This document shows, in pieces, positions 1 through 6,481 of a stretch of DNA of 9,331 nucleotides. A program made the translations under genes and the position numbers. The stretch spans positions 1 through 9,331 of the forward strand of contig JACCTI010000437.1 of the NCBI GenBank assembly GCA_013812515.1, given 5' to 3'. The notes under the pieces were generated by a model. It saw nothing but the letters and a program-made list of their open reading frames with translations. It was not told the origin of the DNA and did no database searches. The DNA comes from Chthoniobacterales bacterium. GTDB lineage: Bacteria > Verrucomicrobiota > Verrucomicrobiia > Chthoniobacterales > UBA10450. Within the stretch, counting starts at the first letter, position 1, and each line of letters starts with the position of its first letter.

Positions 1-110
1 GACGACCTGAATCCGTTCGTTGGGCTTTCGATTAGATTTTGAGCTTTTGAAGCTTTCTTTGGCAGAAGAGCGCTCCAGTAACGGCACCTAACTGCTTCGC
101 TTCGCACTCC
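1..110. other. Non-coding stretch 3' of the regulator
   Basis: I see no gene, RNA or strong terminator here. It lies just downstream of the minus-strand regulator, so any partner gene of that regulator (SufR-like regulators often precede suf genes) would lie beyond the left edge. That is inference only. There is no start codon with a convincing reading frame leaving the window on the minus strand. Confidence 0.4.
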
Positions 111-712
111 TCAATGAACTTCGAAGCGGCACGACGGAGCAGGTCCTCGAACACAATGCTGCTTTACCGGAACGCCAATGATGTTCGTGAGCAGCGACTC
201 CGCGATCAGGCACGCTTCGGGGTGACAAGCCGTGGCCGCAGCGAGCGGGCAACCGTTCCCGCGAATAAAGCTGCTGCCTTCGCTTTCGTGAAAGCTCGCG
301 GCACCGCCCATCTCTTTCAGAATCCCAAGAGCTGCTTCGATCCTCTCGTCGCGGTCTTTGCCTGCAATCTCCGGCAGGTGCTTTTTTGCTACCGTTTTTC
401 CGACTTCGCGAAGTGCGTTCCGAAGCTCGCGCGGACTTAGCTTTTTCGAGAACACGGTCAAGATCAGGTCCAGAGCGAGCCGTAGGCCTTCGGAAAAGTC
501 TGCTCGGCCTCCGGCGTCAGCGCATAGGTTGCGTGCGGTTTTCGGAAACCGGGTTGAGTGCCCGACTGCTTGAGGAGCCCATCACGCTCAAGAGTCAAGA
601 GATGCGCTCGGATAGCATTGTCCGTCAGGTCCAGCTCGGCGGCCAAATCGTTCACGGTGGACTCACGATCACGCAGGCGCTCGAGGATGCGGCCACGCGT
701 GCTTTCGAGCAG
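111..712 (-). pseudogene. SufR-like (COG2345, ArsR-type) winged-helix regulator, frameshifted
   Basis: Two consecutive minus-strand frames make one regulator of about 200 residues, close to the usual length of the family. The first frame (712 down to about 472) carries a winged helix-turn-helix: STRGRILERLRDRESTV, then DLAAELDLTDNAIRAHLLTL, then a wing with GFRKPHATYALTPEAE. The second frame (about 473 down to 111) holds the rest, ending with a Cys-rich segment: GNGCPL, HPEAC, QHC and a final SCRFEV. The first and third of its five cysteines are separated by 12 residues, as in the C-X12-C start of the SufR iron-sulfur ligand set, so Fe-S sensing is plausible. Restoring one C in the CTCTGG run near 472/473 gives FPKAYGSLLDLILTVFSKKLSP, a smooth join, so this is a single-base deletion (mutation or sequencing error). 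The start is unclear: a stop lies at 713-715 in frame, leaving CTG at 712 or GTG at 655. The GTG would lose helix 1. Confidence 0.75.
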
Positions 713-719
713 TCACGCA

Positions 720-749
720 CTGCAGGCCGAGGGTTTCACCGGCCTACAG
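720..749. promoter_or_regulatory. Inverted repeat at the regulator's 5' end
   Basis: CTGCAGGCCG (720-729) and CGGCCTACAG (740-749) form a 10-bp inverted repeat with one mismatch around a 10-base centre. It ends 8 bases upstream of the first usable codon of the minus-strand regulator. Self-regulating SufR-type repressors bind inverted repeats at their own promoters, so an operator is one reading and an RNA hairpin in the leader is another. A weak minus-strand -35-like TTGATT lies at 767-772, but no good -10 follows at the right spacing. Confidence 0.4.
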
Positions 750-969
750 TGAGCAGTACAGGGTTTAATCAAAATGCACCTTGACTTATATCGGAGCGGT
801 TCTGGGCCACGGTTCGCCCCTTGAGTATCGATCGACGAGCGCGCCGAGCCTGCTTGCCTATCAGAAACATCTCGTCCCCATCGGGCAAATCGGAATGGCA
901 GCCGCGTCGCAGATAGCCCGCGTGCGCGAGCTTGCGCACGACGGAGAAGGTGCCAAGTTTGTCGCTCAC
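750..969. other. Intergenic region upstream of the his leader
   Basis: Frames are open on both strands here. The + frame is open from 781 and runs into the leader peptide; the - frame runs 999-769. Neither product resembles a family I know, and I do not call a gene. The his promoter should lie in or before this stretch. TTGACT occurs at 781-786 but has no matching -10 at 16-18 bases, so I assign no promoter. Confidence 0.35.
921..940. other. Perfect hairpin/palindrome upstream of the his leader
   Basis: CGTGCGC (921-927) and GCGCACG (934-940) are perfect 7-bp inverted arms around GAGCTT, ending 29 bases before the leader-peptide ATG. The site could be a protein-binding palindrome or a 5' RNA hairpin. 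It has no T-tract and is not a terminator. Confidence 0.45.
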
Positions 970-1014
970 ATGCGCGCTCCGCTTCATCGGCATCATCATC
1001 CGGTTCCGAATTAG
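970..1014 (+). CDS. hisL: Histidine operon leader peptide (attenuator peptide)
   Basis: ATG at 970 opens a 14-codon frame, MRAPLHRHHHPVPN, ending at TAG 1012-1014. Residues 6, 8, 9 and 10 are His (codons CAT at 985-987, 991-993, 994-996 and 997-999), four His codons within five. The frame lies 84 bases upstream of hisI and is followed by an intrinsic terminator. This is the arrangement of the enterobacterial hisL attenuator, in which scarcity of charged tRNA-His stalls the ribosome on the His codons. No strong Shine-Dalgarno sits at normal spacing: the nearest purine run, GGAGAAGG, ends about 20 bases upstream of the ATG. The same frame is open back to 781, so a longer product cannot be excluded. 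A chance His cluster is possible, but position, length and the terminator all agree with a leader peptide. Confidence 0.72.
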   Translation: MRAPLHRHHHPVPN

Positions 1015-1057
1015 TTCACCGCGCGTTCTCGACGAATTTTACCAACTCCCTTCGAAG

Positions 1058-1091
1058 ACCCGCGGAACTGAAAGTCCGCGGGTTTTTATTT
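1058..1091 (+). terminator. Intrinsic terminator between leader peptide and hisI
   Basis: ACCCGCGGA (1058-1066) and TCCGCGGGT (1075-1083) form a perfect 9-bp stem with an 8-base loop, followed by TTTTATTTT up to 1092. Outer A-U and G-U pairs (1054-1057 with 1084-1087) can extend it. It points into hisI, whose ATG is at 1099, so it must be conditional (an attenuator) or else separate hisI from an upstream transcript. Confidence 0.88.
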
Positions 1092-1098
1092 TCCCAGT

Positions 1099-1479
1099 AT
1101 GCAACTCGATTTCTCGAAGCTTGATGGTCTCGTGCCGGCAATTGTTCAGCACGCGCAAACCGGGCGCGTCCTCATGCTCGCGTTCATGAACGAAGAGGCA
1201 TTTCGTGCCACCGCCGAAACGGGTTACGCGACGTTTTATAGCCGTTCCCGCCAGCAGCTTTGGAAGAAAGGCGAATCCTCCGGACATCGGCTCATCGTGA
1301 AGGATATCGCGACCGATTGCGACGCCGACACCGTGCTGCTCAAGGTGGAACCGATCGGTCCCGGCGTCTGCCACGAGGGCTATGAAAGCTGTTTTTTCCG
1401 CCGGCTGAAAGGTGAGGAATGGATCGCTGCGGAGACGCGGACGTTCGATCCCGCGGCAGTTTACGGAGGTGCGAAATGA
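1099..1479 (+). CDS. hisI: Phosphoribosyl-AMP cyclohydrolase HisI
   Basis: A 126-residue single-domain HisI that hydrolyses phosphoribosyl-AMP to ProFAR in the cytoplasm, the third step of the pathway. Visible motifs are LMLAFMNEEAF (25-35), FYSRSRQQLWKKGESSGH (46-63), the metal site DCDAD (73-77) and GVCHEGYESCF (89-99). The Zn/Mg ligands C74, C91 and C98 and the Asp residues D73, D75 and D77 are all present. There is no HisE (PRA-PH) domain at the C-terminus, unlike the bifunctional HisIE of enterobacteria. The ATG at 1099 directly follows the attenuator T-tract, and I see no Shine-Dalgarno in front of it. The stop overlaps the hisG start as ATGA. Confidence 0.97.
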   Translation: MQLDFSKLDGLVPAIVQHAQTGRVLMLAFMNEEAFRATAETGYATFYSRSRQQLWKKGESSGHRLIVKDIATDCDADTVLLKVEPIGPGVCHEGYESCFFRRLKGEEWIAAETRTFDPAAVYGGAK

Positions 1480-2345
1480 AACTGCGGCTCGGGATTCCCA
1501 AAGGCAGTTTGGAGCAGGCGACGATCGAACTGTTTCGCAAGGCCGGCTTCAATATCGCGACCAGCAGTCGCTCGTATTTTCCAGCGATCGATGATCCAGA
1601 GATCGAGTGCATGCTCATCCGCGCGCAGGAAATGGCGCGCTACGTCGAGGACGGCATTCTCGACGCGGGACTTACCGGCCTCGATTGGGTGGAAGAAAGC
1701 GGCGCGAAGGTCACCACGATCGCTGATCTGGTCTACGCGAAGCAAAGTTTCGGGAAGGTACGCTGGGTCCTCGCCGTTCCGGAATCGTCCGGCGTGCACG
1801 ACGTGCGCGATCTCGAAGGCAAGATCATCGCGACGGAATTAGTGGAAACGACCACGCGCTATCTCGCGCGGAACGGCGTGAGCGCGAAGGTGGAATTTAG
1901 CTGGGGCGCCACGGAGGTGAAGCCGCCGGTACTGGCCGACGCGATCGTGGAAGTCACCGAGACCGGCTCGTCCTTGCGCGCGAATAATCTGCGGATCGTC
2001 GAGGTCGTCCTCGAATCGAACACGCAACTCATCGCGAACGAAACCGCGGCGCGCGACGAATGGAAGCGCCGGAAGATTGGCGACATCAAATTGCTGCTGG
2101 AGGCCGCGATCAACGCTCTCGGCCGCGTCGGTCTCATGTTGAACGTACGCAAAGATCATCTCGCCGCCGTCTTGAACGTTCTGCCCGCGCTGAAGAAGCC
2201 GACGATCTCGCATTTGAGCGATGACAACTGGCTCGCGGTGAACACCATTCTCGACGAAACCACCGTGCGCCAAATCATTCCCCGGCTGAAGGAAGCGGGT
2301 GCCGAGGGCATCGTGGAGTATCCGCTGAACAAGATCGTCCCGTGA
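1476..2345 (+). CDS. hisG: ATP phosphoribosyltransferase HisG, long form
   Basis: Catalyses the committed step, ATP + PRPP to phosphoribosyl-ATP. The chosen ATG (1476) sits in an ATGA overlap with hisI behind a textbook GGAGGT at 1465-1470. It gives 289 residues starting MKLRLGIPKGSL, the normal N-terminus; upstream in-frame codons would add unrelated sequence. The PRPP-binding segment is EVTETGSSLRANNL (159-172). The C-terminal ~70 residues (about 216-289, with LMLNVRKDHL and IVEYPLNKI) are the ACT-like regulatory domain of long-form HisG. The enzyme should therefore be a self-contained, histidine-inhibited hexamer that needs no HisZ, and no hisZ is present here. Confidence 0.97.
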   Translation: MKLRLGIPKGSLEQATIELFRKAGFNIATSSRSYFPAIDDPEIECMLIRAQEMARYVEDGILDAGLTGLDWVEESGAKVTTIADLVYAKQSFGKVRWVLAVPESSGVHDVRDLEGKIIATELVETTTRYLARNGVSAKVEFSWGATEVKPPVLADAIVEVTETGSSLRANNLRIVEVVLESNTQLIANETAARDEWKRRKIGDIKLLLEAAINALGRVGLMLNVRKDHLAAVLNVLPALKKPTISHLSDDNWLAVNTILDETTVRQIIPRLKEAGAEGIVEYPLNKIVP

Positions 2346-2349
2346 GCCG

Positions 2350-3594
2350 ATGATTCGGATCCTCGATTCATCTGCGGCCGCCGATCTGCTCGTGCGCAAA
2401 TCGGCGCGCTTCGCGGAGGCTGAAGCAGTCGTTAGGCCGATCATCGAAGATGTGCGCGCAAAGGGCGACGCCGCGCTGTTTCGTTACGCGAGGGACCTCG
2501 ACCGGTTCGCTCGCGACCGCTTCGAAGTCACGCAATCAGAACTCAACGAAGCCTTGGCGCAAGTGAGCGCGCCATTCATCGCTGCCGTTCGAGTCGCGGA
2601 GAAAAACATCCGATCATTTGCGGAAACACAGTTGCCGCTCGAACGCAGCGCGGAAATCGCGTCTGGAGTTCGTGTCGGACAAGTCGTTAGGCCGCTCGAA
2701 ACGATCTGCGCCTACGTTCCAGGCGGCCGTTATCCCCTGCCCTCGACCTTGCTGATGTCGGTGATCCCGGCGCAGGTCGCGGGCGTTCCAAACATTTGCG
2801 TCGCCACGCCCAAAGCCACGCCCGAGATTCTGGCGACGGCCGCGCTGCTCGGCGGGGTGCGCGTCTTCACGCTCGGCGGCGCGCATGCAATCGCCGCCTT
2901 TGCCTTCGGTACCGCCACGGTTCCGAAAGCCGATAGAATCGTTGGCCCGGGAAACGTTTACGTCTCGGCGGCGAAAAAGCTCCTCGCCGGCGAAGTCGGG
3001 ATCGATTTCGTCGCCGGTCCGACAGAAATCGTGATCATTTCTGAAGACGGCAATCCGGGGTGGATTGCAGCGGACATGCTCGCGCAAGCGGAGCACGATC
3101 CAGAAGCTTCCGCGATCCTGCTCACGACGTCGGCGACGCTCGTGGACGCGGTCGCCCGCGAGGTCGAAAAGCAGATGGCGACGTTGAGTACGAGCGCAGT
3201 CGCGCGTCAGGCCATCGAACGGAACAGCGCAATCGTGATCGTGAAATCTACTGGCGAGGCGATCGCGATCAGCAATCGGTTCGCTCCCGAACATCTGAGC
3301 ATCCATGACGTTTCGTTGCTTCCGAAGATCCAAAATGCCGGCAGCATTTTCATCGGCGCGATGAGTGCCGAGGCCGCCGGCGATTATGCGACCGGTCCCA
3401 ACCACATTCTGCCAACTTCAGGCGCGGCCCGCGTCCGCGGTGGGCTCTCGTCCGCGGATTTCGTGAAGGTGATTTCGACGCAGGCGTTGTCGCGTGAGGG
3501 ACTCCTTCAGCTGGCACCGACAGTGACCACGCTGGCCCGCGCGGAAGGGCTGGAAGCGCACGCCCGATCGGTGGAGGCACGGATCAATGGATGA
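2350..3594 (+). CDS. hisD: Histidinol dehydrogenase HisD
   Basis: A 414-residue NAD-dependent, Zn-containing enzyme oxidising L-histidinol to L-histidine in two steps (the last reactions of the pathway). Family motifs are intact: YVPGGRYPLPSTLLMSVIPA (122-141), IVGPGNVYVSAAKK (197-210), DFVAGPTEI (219-227), Q246 and H249 in AQAEHDP, RFAPEHLS (310-317) with the catalytic E314/H315 pair, and GDYATGPNHILPT (344-356) with the metal-binding Asp and His. Length is normal (about 430 in E. coli). It starts 4 bases after the hisG stop, with no clear Shine-Dalgarno, so coupling to hisG translation is likely. Its last 8 bases overlap hisC. Confidence 0.97.
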   Translation: MIRILDSSAAADLLVRKSARFAEAEAVVRPIIEDVRAKGDAALFRYARDLDRFARDRFEVTQSELNEALAQVSAPFIAAVRVAEKNIRSFAETQLPLERSAEIASGVRVGQVVRPLETICAYVPGGRYPLPSTLLMSVIPAQVAGVPNICVATPKATPEILATAALLGGVRVFTLGGAHAIAAFAFGTATVPKADRIVGPGNVYVSAAKKLLAGEVGIDFVAGPTEIVIISEDGNPGWIAADMLAQAEHDPEASAILLTTSATLVDAVAREVEKQMATLSTSAVARQAIERNSAIVIVKSTGEAIAISNRFAPEHLSIHDVSLLPKIQNAGSIFIGAMSAEAAGDYATGPNHILPTSGAARVRGGLSSADFVKVISTQALSREGLLQLAPTVTTLARAEGLEAHARSVEARING

Positions 3595-4645
3595 CGCGCT
3601 CCAGCCGCGCGAAGCGGTAAAACGAATGGCGCCGTACTCGCCGCCGACTGCCGGACGCGAAGGCAAGCTGCGTCTCGATTTCAACGAGAATACGGTCGGC
3701 TGCTCGCCCAAAGTCGCTGATTTCCTCCGCACACGGGTCGCCCGGGAACAGCTCGCGATTTATCCGGAGTACGTCGAAGCGAAAGCCGAACTCGCGCGGC
3801 ATTTCGGCGTTCGCGAAGAGGAACTGCTGCTGACGAACGGCACCGACGAAGCGATTCAGGTGCTCATGAACACGTTCGTCAACGCTGGCGAAGAAGTCAT
3901 CATCCTGCAGCCGTCGTACGCAATGTACCGCTTTTACTCGGAACTGGCTGGCGCCCGAGTCTCCACGATCTCCTACCGCTCCGAGTCACTGGCATTTCCG
4001 TTGGAAGAACTGCTGCGCGCGATCACTTCGAACACGCGCGCGATTTTAATTTCTAATCCGAACAACCCTACCGGCACCGCGATTGGTCTGCCGGAGATCG
4101 AACTCGTGTTGCAAGCGGCTCCGCTTGCAGCGGTGTTAATCGACGAAGCCTACTTCGAGTTTTACGGAGCGACGGCACTACCGTGGATCGCACGCTACGC
4201 GAACCTTGTCGTCAGCCGCACGTTTTCCAAGGCATACGGCATGGCCGCGATGCGCCTTGGTTGTCTGTTTTCGGATGCGCGTAATATCGCGTTCGCGCAT
4301 AAAGCGCAGTCGCCCTACAGCGTCAATATGCTGGCTGCGCTCGCCGCGCGAGTTGCCATCGGCGATCGGGATTACGTCTCGTCCTACGTGGCGGAAGTCC
4401 TGGCCGCGCGCGATTGGCTCTGCGGCGAGCTTGATCGGCTTCGAATTCCCTTTTATCCAAGCGCCGCGAATTTTGTTTTGCTGCGCGCGGATGAGCAGGC
4501 GGGCAAAATTTGTAAGCGACTGCGTGCTGCCGGCGTCCTCGTCCGCGATCGCAGCCACGAGCTTCCCGGTTGCGTCCGCGTCACCGTCGGCACGAGCGAA
4601 CAGATGCAGCGCCTGGTCGCCGAACTGGAGCGCTTATGGACGTAA
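3587..4645 (+). CDS. hisC: Histidinol-phosphate aminotransferase HisC
   Basis: A 352-residue fold-type I PLP enzyme converting imidazole acetol phosphate and glutamate to histidinol phosphate. Motifs: DFNENTVG (31-38), the cofactor-binding TNGTDEAI (83-90), NPNNPTG (157-163), the PLP-pyridine Asp D186 in LIDEAYFEF, the Schiff-base Lys K215 in RTFSKAYGMAAMRLG, and R331 in CVRVTVGT for the substrate carboxylate/phosphate end. The ATG at 3587 overlaps hisD by 8 bases and has GGAGG at 3573-3577 at good spacing. It is followed with a 10-base overlap by the HAD phosphatase. Operon context favours HisC over other aminotransferases of the family. Confidence 0.95.
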   Translation: MDDALQPREAVKRMAPYSPPTAGREGKLRLDFNENTVGCSPKVADFLRTRVAREQLAIYPEYVEAKAELARHFGVREEELLLTNGTDEAIQVLMNTFVNAGEEVIILQPSYAMYRFYSELAGARVSTISYRSESLAFPLEELLRAITSNTRAILISNPNNPTGTAIGLPEIELVLQAAPLAAVLIDEAYFEFYGATALPWIARYANLVVSRTFSKAYGMAAMRLGCLFSDARNIAFAHKAQSPYSVNMLAALAARVAIGDRDYVSSYVAEVLAARDWLCGELDRLRIPFYPSAANFVLLRADEQAGKICKRLRAAGVLVRDRSHELPGCVRVTVGTSEQMQRLVAELERLWT

Positions 4646-5313
4646 CGCAAAGTTCCATGCTCATCTTCGACATGGACGGCGTCCTCGTGGATGTGTCGGA
4701 ATCGTATCGCGCCGCAATCGCGGCGACGGTCGAACAGTTTACGAAGACCACGCCATCAGCCGAGCTGATTCAGCGATATAAGAATGATGGAGGCTGGAAT
4801 AATGACTGGGAGCTCTCGCACCGCTTAATTTTTGACCTTGCGCAACGCGATGTGCCCTACCCGGAAGTTGTTTCCGTATTCCAATCTCATTTCCTGGGGC
4901 GGGACCACGATGGCCTGGTTTTGCGCGAGCGTTGGTTGCCGTCCCCTGGCCTTCTCGAGCGGCTGGCGCAGCGCCATTCACTCGCACTTTTCACCGGCCG
5001 GCCGTGCGCGGAGGTTGAGTTCACGCTGGACCGCTTTGCGCCCGAGATTCGCTGGAAAGATATCGTGGCCGATGGCGACGTCGCCGCGGCGAAGCCAGCA
5101 CCAGATGGATTGCTGGCAATCAAGTCACGTCATGCGGACGCTGCGCTCAATTACATTGGCGACACTGTCGACGACGCGCGAAGTGCCAGTGCCGCCGGCG
5201 TGCGGTTCATCGGCGTGGCCGATCGGCGACATGACGGGCTCGAAGAAATATTGCGAAAGGAAGGCGCGGACGCGGTGATCGAAAACGTGAACGAACTGGA
5301 GCAGAGCCTATGA
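4636..5313 (+). CDS. HAD-IA phosphatase, candidate histidinol-phosphatase
   Basis: A 225-residue haloacid-dehalogenase-superfamily hydrolase of subfamily IA. All four catalytic motifs are visible: DMDGVLVD (12-19; nucleophile D12, acid/base D14), LFTGRP (118-123; T120), K153 in AAKPAPD, and YIGDTVDD (173-180). The helical cap contains a distinctive YKNDGGWNNDWEL (48-60), which I associate with a small HAD-IA subgroup seen near histidine genes. I chose ATG 4636 because it lies 5 bases after GGAG and places motif I near the N-terminus; longer frames run into hisC. It overlaps hisC by 10 bases and hisB by an ATGA. Since hisB here lacks a phosphatase domain and no HisN or PHP phosphatase is present, dephosphorylation of histidinol phosphate is the likely job. 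Phosphoglycolate phosphatase-like activity is the alternative. Confidence 0.85.
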   Translation: MDVTQSSMLIFDMDGVLVDVSESYRAAIAATVEQFTKTTPSAELIQRYKNDGGWNNDWELSHRLIFDLAQRDVPYPEVVSVFQSHFLGRDHDGLVLRERWLPSPGLLERLAQRHSLALFTGRPCAEVEFTLDRFAPEIRWKDIVADGDVAAAKPAPDGLLAIKSRHADAALNYIGDTVDDARSASAAGVRFIGVADRRHDGLEEILRKEGADAVIENVNELEQSL

Positions 5314-5900
5314 CCCGCAAAGCCAAGATCGAACGCCACACCACCGAAACGCAGATTTCCGGTCGCCTGTCGATCGACGGAACTGGCCGCTACGAGATTG
5401 CGACCGGAATTCGTTTCCTCGATCACATGCTGGAGTTATTTGCCAAACACGGCGCCTTCGACCTCGTGCTGAAGGCGACCGGCGATCTCGACGTCGATCA
5501 GCATCACACGGTCGAAGACGTCGGTATCGTGCTCGGCCAACTGTTCGCGGAAGCCCTCGGCAAACGTGCAGGCATCAATCGCGCCGGGTATTTCGTTCTG
5601 CCGATGGATGAGACGCTCGCAGTCGCGGCGATCGACCTCGGCGGCCGCATGGCGCTCGTCTACTCCGCCAGCGTGAAGGCGCGCACCGTCGGAGATCTGC
5701 AGACCGAATTGCTTCACGATTTTTTTGACGGCTTCGCACAGCGCGCGAAGGCGAACGTTCATCTGAAGGTTTTGTATGGCCGGTCCAGTCATCACAAAAT
5801 CGAGGCGATTTTCAAATGCTTCGCGCGCGCGTTGCGCTATGCCTGCTCCAGCGATGCGCGGCTGAAGGGTCAGCTGCCGTCGACGAAGGGGCTGCTGTGA
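5310..5900 (+). CDS. hisB: Imidazoleglycerol-phosphate dehydratase HisB
   Basis: A 196-residue monofunctional IGP dehydratase making imidazole acetol phosphate. It corresponds to the C-terminal half of the bifunctional E. coli HisB; the N-terminal phosphatase domain is absent. The duplicated metal-binding signatures are present: FLDHML (36-41), DQHHTVED (63-70), LLHDFF (134-139) and SSHHKIEAIFKCFARALR (159-176). The MDE at 99-101 and the C-terminal PSTKG (190-194) are also typical. The start is in an ATGA overlap with the HAD gene behind GGAG at 5298-5301. It ends in a GTGA overlap with hisH. Confidence 0.97.
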   Translation: MTRKAKIERHTTETQISGRLSIDGTGRYEIATGIRFLDHMLELFAKHGAFDLVLKATGDLDVDQHHTVEDVGIVLGQLFAEALGKRAGINRAGYFVLPMDETLAVAAIDLGGRMALVYSASVKARTVGDLQTELLHDFFDGFAQRAKANVHLKVLYGRSSHHKIEAIFKCFARALRYACSSDARLKGQLPSTKGLL

Positions 5901-6481
5901 TCGCCGTGCTCGATTACGGAGCGGGCAACTTGCGATCCGTGCAGAACAGTCTCGATGCAGTCGGTGCCAGTTACGAACTCGTCCACGACGCAGACGGCCT
6001 CCGCCGAGCCGACAAAATCATGCTGCCCGGCGTCGGACATTTCGGACAAATGATGGGCGCGCTCGATCAGCTTGCCGTTCGCGAGACGCTTAAACAGCGC
6101 GTGACGCAGGGCGCTCCATTTTTGGGCGTGTGTCTTGGTTTGCAAGCGCTCTTTGAAACGAGCGCAGAGGCTCCCGAGATTGCGGGACTTGGAATCCTGC
6201 GCGGACGGATTGAGCGATTCCCCGCGACCGAGCGCGTGCCGCACATGGGTTGGAATCTTGTGGCGGCGAAGGCTGGTTCTCGATTGGTGCGGAACGCGGA
6301 GCACTTCTATTTCGCGCACAGTTTCTTTGCGCCCGTGGTCGAAGCAACGTCCGCGACGTGTCGTTACTCGTGCGACTTCACGGCAGCGCTGGAAGCGGGA
6401 AACATTTTCGGAGTGCAATTTCACCCGGAGAAATCCGGTCCGGCCGGATTGGACATCATCCGGCGTTTTGCGGAATTATAG
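5897..6481 (+). CDS. hisH: Imidazole glycerol phosphate synthase glutaminase subunit HisH
   Basis: A 194-residue class-I glutamine amidotransferase that supplies ammonia to HisF. I chose the GTG at 5897 (GTGA overlap with hisB, AAGGGG just upstream) because the product then begins MIAVLDYGAGNLRSV, the canonical HisH N-terminus; the upstream ATG at 5816 lies inside hisB and would add non-family sequence. The catalytic triad is visible: C79 in FLGVCLGLQ, and H176 and E178 in VQFHPEKS. PGVGHFG (45-50 region) supplies the oxyanion/glutamine site. It ends directly against hisF with no gap. YFAHSFF (138-144) matches the conserved strand of the family. Confidence 0.96.
   Translation: MIAVLDYGAGNLRSVQNSLDAVGASYELVHDADGLRRADKIMLPGVGHFGQMMGALDQLAVRETLKQRVTQGAPFLGVCLGLQALFETSAEAPEIAGLGILRGRIERFPATERVPHMGWNLVAAKAGSRLVRNAEHFYFAHSFFAPVVEATSATCRYSCDFTAALEAGNIFGVQFHPEKSGPAGLDIIRRFAEL

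Larger units (their letters stand above)
970..1091 (+). promoter_or_regulatory. Putative ribosome-mediated his attenuator
   Basis: Alternative pairings can be drawn by hand. (1:2) GCGCGC 972-977 with GCGCGT 1021-1026. (2:3, antiterminator) GTT 1014-1016 plus CCGCG 1019-1023 with CGCGGAAC 1061-1068, bulging two bases. (3:4, terminator) 1058-1066 with 1075-1083. An additional pairing, CGGTTCCG 1001-1008 with CGGAACTG 1063-1070 (one G-U), also excludes the terminator. A ribosome stalled at 991-999 would leave 1014-1023 free to form the antiterminator. A ribosome reaching the stop at 1012-1014 would cover that segment and let the terminator form. This matches the classical model; no folding energies were computed. 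Confidence 0.6.

Noticed and set aside
114..784. Plus-strand frames opposite the regulator (114-440, 386-784)
   Set aside because: These are antisense shadows of the family-like winged-helix regulator; their products are Arg/Ser-rich with no motifs.
781..791. TTGACTTATAT as a his promoter
   Set aside because: The -35-like and -10-like elements abut rather than being 16-18 bases apart, and no second element was found at proper spacing.
769..999. Minus-strand 76-codon frame starting MMMPMKRSAHVSD
   Set aside because: Its third-position GC is somewhat coding-like, but no family is recognised and there is no good ribosome site. Its start is the reverse complement of the leader-peptide CAT run, so it is more likely a shadow.
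781..1014. 77-codon + frame ending in the His-rich tail
   Set aside because: It starts with TTG, has no recognisable family and no supporting ribosome site. The short ATG-initiated leader at 970 explains the His cluster and the terminator better.
1839..2444. Long minus-strand frames within hisG and hisD (1839-2444, 2614-3405)
   Set aside because: Antisense shadows of clearly recognised genes in GC-rich DNA; they are rich in Arg/Asp with no domain.
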